This document shows, one piece after another, positions 15,456 to 24,347 of a DNA stretch of 43,062 nt. Each line of letters starts with the position of its first letter. Position 1 is the first letter of the stretch. The position numbers were made by a program, and so were the translations under genes. Source of the DNA: Comamonadaceae bacterium (GTDB taxonomy: Bacteria; Pseudomonadota; Gammaproteobacteria; Burkholderiales; Burkholderiaceae). The stretch spans positions 1-43,062 of the forward strand of contig CANCCJ010000017.1 in NCBI GenBank assembly GCA_947374535.1. Direction: 5' to 3'. Under the pieces are notes generated by a model. It saw nothing but the letters and a program-made list of their open reading frames with translations. It searched no databases and was not told the origin of the DNA.

Positions 15456-16049
15456 CTAATCAATTTTGAGGAAGTGCTCTCGGTAGTGCAGCATTTCGTC
15501 GATGGACTCATGCACATCGGCCAACGCCGTGTGCTTTTGGGCCTTCTTAAAAGCGTTCAATACCTCGGGTTTCCAACGGCGTGACAACTCTTTGAGTGTG
15601 CTCACATCCACATTGCGGTAGTGGAACCAAGCTTCGAGCTTAGGCATGTATTTGTTCAAGAAGCGCCGGTCTTGGCCAATGGTGTTGCCGCACATGGGCG
15701 AGACACCTTTGGACACATAGTGCTTCATGAAGGCGATGAGCTGCTCTTGTGCGTGCTCTTCGGTCACGGTGGAGGCTTTGACTTTGTCGATCAATCCGCT
15801 TTTGCCGTGCGTGCCTTTGTTCCAAGCGTCCATCTTGCCAAGCAACTCGTCGCTTTGATGAATAACGAACACAGGGCCTTCAACGCGAATCGATAAATCG
15901 GGATTGGTGACGATGACCGCAATTTCAAGCAAGCGCTCGCGCTCTGGGTCAAGACCCGTCATTTCGCAATCGAGCCAAACCAAGTTCAAGTCAGACTTGC
16001 CAAGCTTGGGGACAACAGGGGCGACGGGTGTGGTGGCAACTTCAAACAT
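15456..16049 (-). CDS. orn: oligoribonuclease
   Basis: 3'-5' exoribonuclease of the DEDDh family that degrades 2-5 nt RNA and pGp[23 protein letters not shown] holds the first catalytic acids; [19 protein letters not shown] and [14 protein letters not shown] supply the second Asp and the final His/Asp. The 197 aa include an N-terminal extension of about 25 residues ([19 protein letters not shown]) compared with E. coli Orn. The start is uncertain: ATG at 16049 is given, but an in-frame ATG at 16067 and a GTG at 16070 also exist. It is divergent from the M48 peptidase gene. Confidence 0.93.
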   Translation of the reverse strand: MFEVATTPVAPVVPKLGKSDLNLVWLDCEMTGLDPERERLLEIAVIVTNPDLSIRVEGPVFVIHQSDELLGKMDAWNKGTHGKSGLIDKVKASTVTEEHAQEQLIAFMKHYVSKGVSPMCGNTIGQDRRFLNKYMPKLEAWFHYRNVDVSTLKELSRRWKPEVLNAFKKAQKHTALADVHESIDEMLHYREHFLKID

Positions 16050-16101
16050 GCAGAGATTGTCGCCCATCACGCAAAGGCCGCTTCATCTAAACTCACCCAC
16101 C

Positions 16102-17361
16102 ATGATGAACCCCTCTCTCGCAATGACCTTGACGCTGGCCGCCGTGCTGGTCGCCAACCTGCTCACCAAACTTTGGCTCAGTGGCCGTCAAGTGCGCCAT
16201 GTGGCGCAGCACCGAGGGCAAGTGCCTGATGCGTTTGCACACACCATCCACTTAGACGCGCATCAAAAGGCAGCGGACTACACGCTGGCCAAATCGCGTG
16301 TGGGCTTGATCGATTTGGCTTTGGATGCAGTCACGTTGATCGCTTGGACATTGTTGGGCGGCTTGGACGCACTCAACCAAGTCACGCTCAATATGCTGGG
16401 TGAAGGCATGGGCCAACAAGTGGCATTGGTCGTGAGCTTCACCTTGATTGGCAGCTTGATTGGCCTGCCCTTGTCGCTGTACCAAACCTTCGGCATTGAA
16501 CAACGCTTTGGCTTCAACAACACCACAGCCAAACTCTGGGTAAGCGACATGCTTAAAGGACTGTTGGTCGGTATGGTGTTGGGCCTCCCTATTCTTTGGC
16601 TTGTGCTATGGCTGATGCAAGCGGGCGGCCCTATGTGGTGGCTCTATACCTGGGCAGTCTTGGTGGTTTACCAGTTGTTCGTGATGTGGATTGCCCCCAA
16701 CGTCATCATGCCGCTGTTCAACAAATTCACGCCCCTAGAAGACGCCACGCTCAAAGAACGCGTCAGTGCGCTGATGAACCGCGCCGGCTTTAGGGCCAAA
16801 GGTTTTTTTGTGATGGATGGCAGCCGCCGCTCGGCCCATTCCAACGCTTTTTTCACGGGCTTTGGCGCAGCCAAGCGGGTGGTGTTTTTTGACACCCTGC
16901 TCACACAACTCAACGCCGATGAAATGGAAGCCGTGCTCGCCCACGAACTGGGCCATTTCAAACACCGCCACATTTTGAAAATGTTGGTTGTCAGCTTTGC
17001 CACCAGCCTTGCAGGACTCGCCTTGTTGGGCTGGATATCACAACAAATTTGGTTTTACACAGGCTTGGGCGTGATGCCTAACCTCAATGGCAACAACAGC
17101 GCCTTGGCTCTGTTGCTGTTCATGCTGGTTTTGCCTTTGTTCACCTTCTTTGTGTCACCCTTGTCGGCGCACCGCTCGCGTAAATTTGAATTTGAAGCCG
17201 ATGCGTATGCCGTGGCCAACAGCGATGGCAAAGCGCTGGCCAGCGCCCTGCTCAAGCTTTACCAAGACAACGCCTCCACCCTCACGCCTGACCCTTGGTA
17301 CGTGGCGTTTTATTACTCGCACCCACCCGCCTCACAGCGCTTGGCACGGATGGCTGCATGA
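16102..17361 (+). CDS. M48-family membrane metallopeptidase (Ste24/CAAX-protease type)
   Basis: A 419-aa integral inner-membrane zinc protease. Residues 1-200 carry several membrane segments of the M48 N-terminal domain. HELGH near 281-285 gives two zinc His ligands and the catalytic Glu, and KFEFEADAYAVAN supplies the third ligand. Two more hydrophobic segments lie between them. This arrangement matches Ste24p/CAAX-protease-1 homologues rather than the shorter HtpX; in bacteria these are presumed to act in membrane-protein quality control. The gene starts at one of two adjacent ATGs (16102, 16105). Its stop overlaps the rsgA start (ATGA), indicating coupled translation. Confidence 0.88.
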   Translation: MMNPSLAMTLTLAAVLVANLLTKLWLSGRQVRHVAQHRGQVPDAFAHTIHLDAHQKAADYTLAKSRVGLIDLALDAVTLIAWTLLGGLDALNQVTLNMLGEGMGQQVALVVSFTLIGSLIGLPLSLYQTFGIEQRFGFNNTTAKLWVSDMLKGLLVGMVLGLPILWLVLWLMQAGGPMWWLYTWAVLVVYQLFVMWIAPNVIMPLFNKFTPLEDATLKERVSALMNRAGFRAKGFFVMDGSRRSAHSNAFFTGFGAAKRVVFFDTLLTQLNADEMEAVLAHELGHFKHRHILKMLVVSFATSLAGLALLGWISQQIWFYTGLGVMPNLNGNNSALALLLFMLVLPLFTFFVSPLSAHRSRKFEFEADAYAVANSDGKALASALLKLYQDNASTLTPDPWYVAFYYSHPPASQRLARMAA

Positions 17362-18245
17362 AGCAAACCGGCTTAGTGGTGGCCAGCCACGGACGACATT
17401 GCGTGGTGGAAACGCCGGATGGTGAACGTCGCATTTGCCATCCACGTGGCAAAAAAAGCCAAGTGGTGGTGGGCGACCGCGTGCAATGGTTGGCCAGCAC
17501 AGACGAAGGCACCATCGAAAAAGTGGAGCCACGCCACAACTTGTTTTACAGACAAGATGAGATTCGCACCAAGTCATTCGCGGCCAACTTAGACCAAGTG
17601 CTCATCTTGCTTGCGGCTGAGCCAGAGTTCTCAGAAATGCAGCTCACACGCGCTTTGATTGCCGCAGAAGCCGAACACATCCAACCCATCATCGCGCTGA
17701 ACAAAAGCGATTTGACTGAACTCTTTGCACGCGCACTCGCTCGCTTAGAGCCTTATGTGAAGATGGGTTACACCGTGCTGCAAGGTGCGTTTAAAACGGG
17801 TGATCTGGGCGATCTACCAGACCGTTTGAAGCACAAAACCACTTTGGTGCTTGGGCCCTCAGGCACAGGTAAAAGCACGCTCATCAACGCCCTCGTGCCC
17901 AATGCCAATGTGGCCACAGCTGAGATTTCGCAGGCGTTGAACTCAGGCAAACACACCACCACATCCACCACGTGGCACTGGGTCGATGCCGAACGTAAAA
18001 CGGGACTGATCGACTCACCCGGTTTTCAAGAATTTGGGGTCCATCACATCGACGCCATGCAGCTCGCGGCCTACATGCCCGATTTCAAACCGCATGTGGC
18101 GAACTGCAAGTTTTACAACTGCACGCATTTGCACGAACCTGCGTGCGGGGTGCAAGACGCGGTGGCTGCAGGTGAAATCAGCCCATCGCGTTACAAGCTA
18201 TACGGCATGCTGTTTGCCGAACTCACCCAGCCTGTGAACTACTGA
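17358..18245 (+). CDS. rsgA: small ribosomal subunit biogenesis GTPase RsgA
   Basis: Circularly permuted GTPase that acts late in 30S assembly. The 295-aa protein has an N-terminal OB fold (about 1-65), then G4 NKSD (115-118) ahead of G1 GPSGTGKST (166-174) and G3 DSPGF (219-223), the order typical of permuted GTPases. The C-terminal zinc motif follows with C250, C255, H257 and C263. The ATG overlaps the M48 peptidase stop, which favours this start over an upstream one at 17295. Length is normal for the family, slightly shorter than E. coli RsgA. Confidence 0.95.
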   Translation: MKQTGLVVASHGRHCVVETPDGERRICHPRGKKSQVVVGDRVQWLASTDEGTIEKVEPRHNLFYRQDEIRTKSFAANLDQVLILLAAEPEFSEMQLTRALIAAEAEHIQPIIALNKSDLTELFARALARLEPYVKMGYTVLQGAFKTGDLGDLPDRLKHKTTLVLGPSGTGKSTLINALVPNANVATAEISQALNSGKHTTTSTTWHWVDAERKTGLIDSPGFQEFGVHHIDAMQLAAYMPDFKPHVANCKFYNCTHLHEPACGVQDAVAAGEISPSRYKLYGMLFAELTQPVNY

Positions 18246-18256
18246 GGCGCTGAGGT

Positions 18257-19213
18257 TTAGCCCAACAAACGAGCCAAGGTCAGCAAGGCCAGAAGCACCA
18301 TCCAAAGTACCACGGTGCGCCACACCAAACCCACCACGCTGGACAAGTGCGCCATCTCTGGCGTGCGTCCTGGGGTGCTTTCGCTGTCTTGGGTGTCGTC
18401 TTCGGTGTCTGCACGCAGTGCCTCACCACCTAAGCGCACATTCAGCGCCCCCGCTGTGGCGGACAGCACCACCCCATCGTTGTCATCCGGAAAGCGCTGC
18501 GCGTGGTTGCGCCAGCAATCAATCGCTTCTTCAAAATTACCCACCACCGCAAATGCCACGGCTGTCAAACGTGCAGGGAACCAGTCCACGCGATGCCATG
18601 CATTGCGCGCGGCATCTTGCAGGGTGTCACTCACCCAGCCCTTACTGGCTTTGGGCGAGGCCTGCCAAGCGCGTGACACCATCTCGCTCATGCGATAGAT
18701 CACCGCACCTGCAGGGCCAAAGCCCAAGGCGGCCAGAATCGAAAACCAAGTGAGCACGCCAAACACATGACGATGTGCGGAGAGCACCGAATGCTCAATC
18801 ACATGGCGCAACAACTCGCTGCGCGGCAAGCTACCCACTTCAACGTGCTGCCACTCAGCCAACAGTTCGCGCGCCAAGCGTTCGTCCCCCACATCCAAGG
18901 CATCACGAATGTCCGTGAAGTGATGACTGAACTGGCGAAAGCCCAAGGTGACGTACAGCACCGCAATGCTCCAAATCATGGCGACAGGCCAGCCGAACAC
19001 GGCCATAAGCAACCAATGCACCAGCGTCGCAATGACCGCAGGCACGCCCACTGCCAACGACCAAGTGGTCCATGCCAAACGTGGATGGCCGGCATCCAGG
19101 GTTTGGCTAATCCACAGAGCCCACGCACGCACGGTGCGATGCACCCAATTGCCACGCACCAAAGGGCGAGCTTGTTCAATCAACAGGGCGAGGAGCAGGG
19201 AAAGAAAACTCAT
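18257..19213 (-). CDS. CobD/CbiB-family membrane protein
   Basis: A 318-aa integral membrane protein. MSFLSLLLALLIEQARPLVRG at the start, several hydrophobic segments (about 50-90, 150-185, 295-318) and blocks such as EWFPARLTAVAFA-like DWFPARLTAVAFAVVG match the CobD/CbiB/AmpE superfamily. CbiB amidates adenosylcobyric acid with aminopropanol; AmpE relatives have other roles. No cobalamin biosynthesis gene is near, so a role in B12 synthesis is doubtful. It follows the Nudix gene by 39 bases on the same strand and converges on rsgA. The start is not fixed by a Shine-Dalgarno sequence; an ATG at 19234 is possible. Confidence 0.8.
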   Translation of the reverse strand: MSFLSLLLALLIEQARPLVRGNWVHRTVRAWALWISQTLDAGHPRLAWTTWSLAVGVPAVIATLVHWLLMAVFGWPVAMIWSIAVLYVTLGFRQFSHHFTDIRDALDVGDERLARELLAEWQHVEVGSLPRSELLRHVIEHSVLSAHRHVFGVLTWFSILAALGFGPAGAVIYRMSEMVSRAWQASPKASKGWVSDTLQDAARNAWHRVDWFPARLTAVAFAVVGNFEEAIDCWRNHAQRFPDDNDGVVLSATAGALNVRLGGEALRADTEDDTQDSESTPGRTPEMAHLSSVVGLVWRTVVLWMVLLALLTLARLLG

Positions 19214-19252
19214 ATCGAGATGATAGCGGCCCATACACACCCATCAGCGACT

Positions 19253-19927
19253 TCAGGCCCTTAAGAAGCGGTAAAAGTTGCGTAGCATGCCCGCCGTCGC
19301 ACCCCAAACAAAACGCAGCTGCTCGCCGTCTTGATAAGGCATGGACAGCCATTCACGGCTCACACCTTCGTGTTCATAGCGGTGCCAGCGATGGTGCGCA
19401 GGGTTCATCAAATAGGCCAAGGGCACTTCAAATGCATCGGCAACCTCATGGGTGTTGAGATGCAGCCTCATCTTGGGCGAAATCAAGGCCACCACGGGCG
19501 TGACGTGAAACGAAGAGCCCGTCACGTACTCGGGCAGTGTGCCGAGAACTTGCACGTGGCGAGCCTCCAGTCCCACCTCCTCGTGCGCCTCACGCAAGGC
19601 AGTGGCGACCGCATCGGCATCCCCCTCATCGCGCTTACCGCCTGCAAAGGCGATCTGCCCTGGATGTGTTGACATGTGCGCAGGCCTTTGCGTCAACAGC
19701 ACGGTCGGCTCGTCACGCATGACCACCCCTATCAATACCGCGGCTTGCTCGGGGGCGCGGTCTAGAAATTGACGCTCACGCACCAACTCAGGCTGCCACA
19801 CGGGGGGATTGGCAAAACGCGCCTGCAAGGCTGCGCGCGTTAAATGCTGCGCAGGCACGGCGGCCAAGTGACTATCCACTTGGAACACTGGCACTTGTTG
19901 AGGATCAAAAAGAGGAAGTTGGGCCAT
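19253..19927 (-). CDS. Nudix hydrolase, CoA pyrophosphatase type
   Basis: A 224-aa Nudix enzyme expected to split CoA and acyl-CoA into phosphopantetheine and 3',5'-ADP. The CoA-specific block LLTQRPAHMSTHPGQIAFAGGK (about 77-98) precedes the Nudix box, which ends REAHEEVGL (112-120) and whose glutamates bind the catalytic metal. The length is about 30 residues more than E. coli NudL, with the extra at the N-terminus. The chosen ATG at 19927 lies on the downstream side of the rplS terminator; a GTG at 19939 would lie inside it. Confidence 0.88.
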   Translation of the reverse strand: MAQLPLFDPQQVPVFQVDSHLAAVPAQHLTRAALQARFANPPVWQPELVRERQFLDRAPEQAAVLIGVVMRDEPTVLLTQRPAHMSTHPGQIAFAGGKRDEGDADAVATALREAHEEVGLEARHVQVLGTLPEYVTGSSFHVTPVVALISPKMRLHLNTHEVADAFEVPLAYLMNPAHHRWHRYEHEGVSREWLSMPYQDGEQLRFVWGATAGMLRNFYRFLRA

Positions 19928-19965
19928 AGAAAAAGCCACCGCAAGTTTTCACTCGGGGTGGCTTC
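19928..19965 (-). terminator. terminator of the rpsP-rimM-trmD-rplS operon
   Basis: On the minus strand AGCCACC (19957-19963 as its complement) pairs with GGTGGCT (19934-19940 as its complement) across a 16-base loop and is followed by five T residues. It lies about 20 bases past the rplS stop and directly ahead of the Nudix gene, so the Nudix gene depends on read-through or a promoter within this short gap. Confidence 0.75.
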
Positions 19966-19984
19966 TAAGCAAGAGTAGATCTGC

Positions 19985-20380
19985 TTATTGAGCGGCTGCT
20001 GCGGCTTTAGAAGCTGCGGCCGACTTGCTGACCAATTTTTCTTTGATACGAGCCGACTTGCCGCTACGGTCGCGCAAGTAGTACAACTTGGCACGACGCA
20101 CATCACCGCGACGCTTGACTTCGATGCTTGCAATCAATGGGCTGTAAGTTTGGAACGTACGCTCCACGCCTTCGCCGCTAGACATTTTGCGCACTGTGAA
20201 GCCGCTGTTGAGGCCACGGTTACGCTTAGCAATCACCACACCTTCGTAAGCCTGCACACGCTTGCGTGTACCTTCAACCACGTTGACGCTCACAATGACT
20301 GTGTCGCCAGGTGCGAATTCGGGGATTGTTTTGCCAAGGCGAGCAATTTCTTCTGCCTCGAGAGTTTGGATCAGGTTCAT
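19985..20380 (-). CDS. rplS: 50S ribosomal protein L19
   Basis: A 131-aa ribosomal protein at the 30S-50S interface. Family blocks are [41 protein letters not shown] and [37 protein letters not shown]. The C-terminus has a short Ala/Lys-rich extension ([11 protein letters not shown]). AGAGGAAA stands just before the ATG. It is last in the operon, with a likely additional promoter at the end of trmD. Confidence 0.97.
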   Translation of the reverse strand: MNLIQTLEAEEIARLGKTIPEFAPGDTVIVSVNVVEGTRKRVQAYEGVVIAKRNRGLNSGFTVRKMSSGEGVERTFQTYSPLIASIEVKRRGDVRRAKLYYLRDRSGKSARIKEKLVSKSAAASKAAAAAQ

Positions 20381-20471
20381 GTTTTTCCTCTAAAAGATCT
20401 TGGTCGCGCTACACAAAAGGCCCCAGAATGAAATATCCAAAGCGGCCGACCAGAGGATCGAAAAGCCCACC

Positions 20472-20477
20472 ATTATA
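20472..20477 (-). promoter_or_regulatory. probable -10 element of an internal rplS promoter
   Basis: A perfect TATAAT on the minus strand overlaps the trmD stop codon, 92 bases ahead of rplS. The surrounding sequence (CGCTATAATGG, two variable bases, GGCTTTTC) is nearly the same as that at the rpsP promoter, which supports function. A good -35 is not evident. Confidence 0.55.
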
Positions 20478-21234
20478 GCGAGTTCTGAGCCCTTAAAACA
20501 GCCTCATCTTGCTTGGTCAGTTTGGAAGCCGTCCGAGCCGCCTCAATCAGCTCAGGACGCAAGCGAGCGGTCAGCTGCAAACGCTGGTCACGGCGCCAGC
20601 GCTCAATGTTGATGTGGTGGCCTGACATGAGTTCAGCTGGCACGCTCTGCCCTTCCCAATACTCTGGGCGGGTGTAATGCGGGCAATCCAACAAGCCATC
20701 TAGAGCGGGGTTGAAGCTGTCGAACTGGTGGCTGCCTTCGTCATTCAATACGCCAGGCTGCAAACGCGCCACAGCATCAAGCAAGGCCATCGCAACAATC
20801 TCGCCACCAGAAAGAACAAAGTCGCCCAAGCTGATTTGCAGATCCACAAGCGTGTCGATGAAACGCTGATCAATGCCTTCGTAGCGACCGCACAGCAGCA
20901 CCGCACCATGACTGTCAGACCAGCGCTGCACAGCGGCGTGGCCCAAAGTCTCACCAATCGGAGAGAAAAAAACCAGCGGTGCCACATCACGTCCCTGACC
21001 TCGATCTGCACGGATAGCCGCCAGACACGCAGCCAACGGCTCGGCCATCATGACCATACCGGGACCGCCGCCAAAGGGACGATCATCCACGCGGCGATAG
21101 TTGCCCTCAGCGTAATCGCGGGGATTCCAAAGGCGCACCTCGACTTGCCCAGACTCATAAGCGCGTCGGGTCACGCCAGTTTTGAGAAAGGGCTCGAACA
21201 GCTCGGGAAACAGGGTGATGATGTCAAAGCGCAC
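20473..21234 (-). CDS. trmD: tRNA (guanine-N1-)-methyltransferase
   Basis: Methylates G37 of tRNAs to m1G with S-adenosylmethionine, preventing frameshifts. The 253-aa SPOUT enzyme shows MRFDIITLFPELFEPF, RRVDDRPFGGGPGMVMM, LCGRYEGIDQRFID, SLGDFVLSGGE (trefoil-knot SAM site) and HYTRPEYWEGQSVP. The start codon is GTG. It lies 24 bases after rimM. The stop codon overlaps a TATAAT that probably serves rplS. Confidence 0.96.
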   Translation of the reverse strand: MRFDIITLFPELFEPFLKTGVTRRAYESGQVEVRLWNPRDYAEGNYRRVDDRPFGGGPGMVMMAEPLAACLAAIRADRGQGRDVAPLVFFSPIGETLGHAAVQRWSDSHGAVLLCGRYEGIDQRFIDTLVDLQISLGDFVLSGGEIVAMALLDAVARLQPGVLNDEGSHQFDSFNPALDGLLDCPHYTRPEYWEGQSVPAELMSGHHINIERWRRDQRLQLTARLRPELIEAARTASKLTKQDEAVLRAQNSL

Positions 21235-21258
21235 AACAAGGGCCTAAGTGCGAGCGCT

Positions 21259-21822
21259 TTAGTAATCAGGTTGCCAGTCGGCGGTGATGCGGCGTCCGGC
21301 CAAGTCCACGGTGTCGATGTAGACCGACACAAAGGGGATCATGCGCTCCAGGGCTTTGCCCTCTTCTTCGTAAGCCAACACCAACACGGTTTGTGGACCG
21401 GTGTGCAGCAACTCACGCACGTGGCCCAAGCCAACGCCTTCGCGGTTGACAACATCAAGACCGATCAAATCGACCCAGTAGTACTCGTCAGCTTCAGGGG
21501 TTGGGAAGCTCGTGCGCGACACAAAAATGCGTGCACCTTTGAGCAGTTCTGCGGTGTTGCGATCGGGCACCTCTTGGGCCGATGCCACCACAGAATCAGA
21601 ATGTTCTTTGGCTTCGATGATTTTCAGAAGCACGGTGCCAGCAAATGTTTTGGCACCTCGTTCAGCGGGCTGTAAAAACCAACGCTTAGAAGAAAAAAGC
21701 GCTTCCGGAGAAGCGCTGTAGGGCAAGACCTTGAACCAGCCTTTGATGCCCCAAGCATCTGCAATGCGCCCGACTTCGATGGCGTCCGCAGGAAGTTCTG
21801 CGGACTCAAGGCCCAGCGTCAT
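21259..21822 (-). CDS. rimM: 16S rRNA processing protein RimM
   Basis: A 187-aa 30S maturation factor that binds S19. The N-terminal RimM domain (EVGRIADAWGIKGWFKVLPYS) is followed by a PRC-barrel domain (YYWVDLIGLDVVNREGVGLGHV). The ATG at 21822 follows AAAGG at about 7 bases; a TTG six codons upstream also opens the frame but has less support. It lies 18 bases after rpsP. Confidence 0.94.
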   Translation of the reverse strand: MTLGLESAELPADAIEVGRIADAWGIKGWFKVLPYSASPEALFSSKRWFLQPAERGAKTFAGTVLLKIIEAKEHSDSVVASAQEVPDRNTAELLKGARIFVSRTSFPTPEADEYYWVDLIGLDVVNREGVGLGHVRELLHTGPQTVLVLAYEEEGKALERMIPFVSVYIDTVDLAGRRITADWQPDY

Positions 21823-21840
21823 TGCAATGCCTTTGTTCAA

Positions 21841-22095
21841 TTAAGCAGCAACCTTAGCGGCAGCTTGCTTGACCAAACGGAGCACGGTAGGCGAGCATTG
21901 CGCGCCAACGCTGGTCCAGTGAGTCAAACGGTCTTGAGCAACGCGCAAGCCTTCAGCTTGACCTTTGGCGATTGGGTTGTAAAAACCAATGCGCTCGATG
22001 AAACGGCCGTCGCGACGATCGCGCTTGTCGGCAACAACAATGTTAAAAAACGGACGGGCTTTAGAACCGCCGCGTGAAAGTCGGATGACGACCAT
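21841..22095 (-). CDS. rpsP: 30S ribosomal protein S16
   Basis: An 84-aa ribosomal protein beginning [20 protein letters not shown], with [17 protein letters not shown] and a lysine/alanine tail. AAGGA stands 6-7 bases before the ATG; an in-frame extension up to 22137 is only leader. First gene of the rpsP-rimM-trmD-rplS operon. Confidence 0.97.
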   Translation of the reverse strand: MVVIRLSRGGSKARPFFNIVVADKRDRRDGRFIERIGFYNPIAKGQAEGLRVAQDRLTHWTSVGAQCSPTVLRLVKQAAAKVAA

Positions 22096-22178
22096 AATGA
22101 ATCCTTCGGGTGGAGATTTTTTCAACGTTTGAGACACGCGCTAAGCCACCCGGCCTGCGACACGCTGAAAAGCCTCCC

Positions 22179-22184
22179 ATTATA
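22179..22184 (-). promoter_or_regulatory. -10 element of the rpsP operon promoter
   Basis: A perfect TATAAT on the minus strand 84 bases ahead of rpsP. Downstream sequence (GGGAGGCTTTTC) resembles that at the internal rplS promoter. No close match to TTGACA lies 16-18 bases upstream. Confidence 0.6.
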
Positions 22185-22202
22185 GCGCCCTACACTCAAG
22201 CC

Positions 22203-22649
22203 ATGAAAAACAAAACCATCGCGACCTGGCTGACCTTCTTGGGCGGCCCTTTTGGGCTTCACCGTTTTTACCTGTTTGGCCTGTGGGACACCCTGGGATG
22301 GCTGCTGCCCATCCCCACCGCGCTGGGCATTTACGGCGTAGAGCGTGTTCAGCAATATGGCTTAGATGACGTCGCAAGCTGGTGGCTCATCCCCATTGCA
22401 GGCTTCAGTTTTGCAGCCTGCGCCCTAAACGCCATCGTCTATGGCTTGATGACGCCTGAGGTTTGGAACGCCCACTTCAACGGTGCCGAAAACAACGACG
22501 CACCGGCTGGTCAAACCAATTGGTTGACCATCGGTGCGGTTGCACTTGCCTTGTTAGTTGGCACGACGGTGCTCATGTCAAGCATCGTGTTCAGCTTTCA
22601 ACGCTACTTCGAATATCAAATCGAAGAAGCGCGAAAGCTAACGGAGTGA
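22203..22649 (+). CDS. TM2-domain-like membrane protein
   Basis: A 148-aa membrane protein of unknown function. KNKTIATWLTFLGGPFGLHRFYLFG matches the start of the TM2 domain, whose Gly-rich turn and HRFY are typical. About four hydrophobic segments follow (about 5-20, 27-50, 60-80, 103-126). The C-terminus is charged. It is divergent from rpsP and its stop directly abuts the stop of the convergent phosphate transporter gene. ATG at 22203 was chosen because upstream sequence is the rpsP promoter region. Confidence 0.75.
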   Translation: MKNKTIATWLTFLGGPFGLHRFYLFGLWDTLGWLLPIPTALGIYGVERVQQYGLDDVASWWLIPIAGFSFAACALNAIVYGLMTPEVWNAHFNGAENNDAPAGQTNWLTIGAVALALLVGTTVLMSSIVFSFQRYFEYQIEEARKLTE

Positions 22650-23660
22650 TTAGAAAAGCTGCAAGCTGACCCAATAAGCGACGCCAGCCACAAAGGCGCT
22701 AGCGGGGATCGTCAAGATCCAAGCCCACACAATGCCGCCTGCCACACCCCAACGTACGGCACTGGCGCGCTGCGTAGAGCCCACGCCCACGATGGCACCC
22801 GTGATGGTGTGCGTGGTGGACACAGGAATACCCAAGGCCGTCGCTAAGAACAAGGTCATAGCGCCACCCGTTTCAGCACAAAAGCCGCCGACGGGCTTGA
22901 GCTTGGTGATTTTTTGGCCCATGGTTTTCACAATGCGCCAGCCACCAAACATGGTGCCCATGCCAATCGCCATATAGCAACACACGATGGTCCACGTTGG
23001 AGGCGAGGTGCTGTCGGTCGCGGCATAGCCCGTGGCCATCAACAACATCCAAATGATGCCGATGGTTTTTTGCGCATCGTTACCGCCATGGCCCAAGCTG
23101 TAGGCGCCCGCTGAAATCAACTGCAAGCGGCGAAACCATTTGTCCACGCGTGAAGGGCGAAAACTTCGGAAGATCCAAGCCACAGCCACCATCATCAAAG
23201 AGCCCAGCAAGAAACCCAGCAAGGGCGACACAAAGATGAAAGCCACGGTTTTCAAAATACCCGAAGCCACCAATGCGCCTGAACCAGCCTTGGCAATCAC
23301 AGCCCCCGAAATGCCGCCAATCAAGGCATGCGACGAGCTACTGGGAATGCCATACAGCCAAGTGATGACGTTCCAAGTGATGGCGCCCAACAAAGCCCCA
23401 AACACCACATGAACGTCCACAACACCTGGCTCCACAATGCCTTTGCCCACCGTGGCTGCCACACTCAATTTAAAAATCAAAATGGCCAGCACGTTAAAGA
23501 AGGCAGCAAACAACACCGCTTGCGCAGGCTTCAAGACGCCTGTGGAAACGACGGTGGCGATAGAGTTCGCGGCATCGTGAAAGCCATTCATGAAGTCAAA
23601 TAGCAAAGCCAACACAACCAACAAGGCGACCACCCAAAAGGCGGTTTGTACGGTATCCAT
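22650..23660 (-). CDS. pit: inorganic phosphate transporter, PiT family
   Basis: A 336-aa low-affinity phosphate permease that probably moves metal-phosphate with protons. Both internally repeated PiT signatures are present: FDFMNGFHDAANSIATVVSTG near the N-terminus and GGNDAQKTIGII in the second half. About ten membrane segments are visible. It follows the DUF47 gene by 13 bases, the standard pairing, and both are probably under the PHO-box-like site at 24348-24365. Confidence 0.92.
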   Translation of the reverse strand: MDTVQTAFWVVALLVVLALLFDFMNGFHDAANSIATVVSTGVLKPAQAVLFAAFFNVLAILIFKLSVAATVGKGIVEPGVVDVHVVFGALLGAITWNVITWLYGIPSSSSHALIGGISGAVIAKAGSGALVASGILKTVAFIFVSPLLGFLLGSLMMVAVAWIFRSFRPSRVDKWFRRLQLISAGAYSLGHGGNDAQKTIGIIWMLLMATGYAATDSTSPPTWTIVCCYMAIGMGTMFGGWRIVKTMGQKITKLKPVGGFCAETGGAMTLFLATALGIPVSTTHTITGAIVGVGSTQRASAVRWGVAGGIVWAWILTIPASAFVAGVAYWVSLQLF

Positions 23661-23673
23661 ACGGCGCTCGTGA

Positions 23674-24321
23674 TTAAGAGTTCTCGAGGACGATGCCCTC
23701 GATCAAGTTGGCCACGTCTTCACATTTATCAGTGATGGTTTCCAACAACTGATAAATCGCTTTGAGCTTGAGCACTTCGCGCACATCGGGTTCTTCGCGG
23801 AACAGCTTGCTCATCGCGCCGCGCATCACACGGTCTGCATCTGATTCGAGTTTGTCAATTTCTTCACACGTTTTCAAAGCAGCTTCAGCCGTGTTGTGGT
23901 CTGAAATCTTTTCCAACAAATACACAGCATCGCGCAAACGCTCGCAGCACTTCACACTCAAAGCGGTCAATCGCACGATCTCTTCATTCATGACGCGCAC
24001 GTCATACAAGGCCATGGTTTCGGCAGTGTCTTGAATCAAGTCAGCCACATCGTCCATGGTGTTGATCAAGGAGTGGATTTGCTCACGGTCAATGGGCGTG
24101 ATGAAGGTTTTGTGAATGGCGACGTTGCATTCATGCGTCACGCGATCGGCGCCACGCTCGGCGTTGTCCACTTCAATGTTGTACTTTTCACGCAACATGG
24201 GATCGCCGTAGTTGGCGACCAAATTCGAAAAGGCATGCGCGGCTTCGACGATGCGATCAGCGTGCTGGTTGAACATGACGAAAAAATTGCCTTCCGTGGG
24301 CAACAACTTTCCAAATAGCAT
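23674..24321 (-). CDS. DUF47 (PhoU-like) phosphate transport regulator
   Basis: A 215-aa all-helical protein of the DUF47/PhoU-like family, usually encoded next to PiT permeases and thought to modulate them. Family blocks are LLPTEGNFFVMFNQHADRI, HKTFITPIDREQIHSLINTMDDVADLIQD and ITDKCEDVANLIEGIVLENS; the acidic E/DxxxD positions resemble PhoU metal-binding motifs. AGGAG precedes the ATG. First gene of the pair with pit. Confidence 0.92.
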   Translation of the reverse strand: MLFGKLLPTEGNFFVMFNQHADRIVEAAHAFSNLVANYGDPMLREKYNIEVDNAERGADRVTHECNVAIHKTFITPIDREQIHSLINTMDDVADLIQDTAETMALYDVRVMNEEIVRLTALSVKCCERLRDAVYLLEKISDHNTAEAALKTCEEIDKLESDADRVMRGAMSKLFREEPDVREVLKLKAIYQLLETITDKCEDVANLIEGIVLENS

Positions 24322-24347
24322 TTGGAGCTCCTATGAATGACTTCTAT

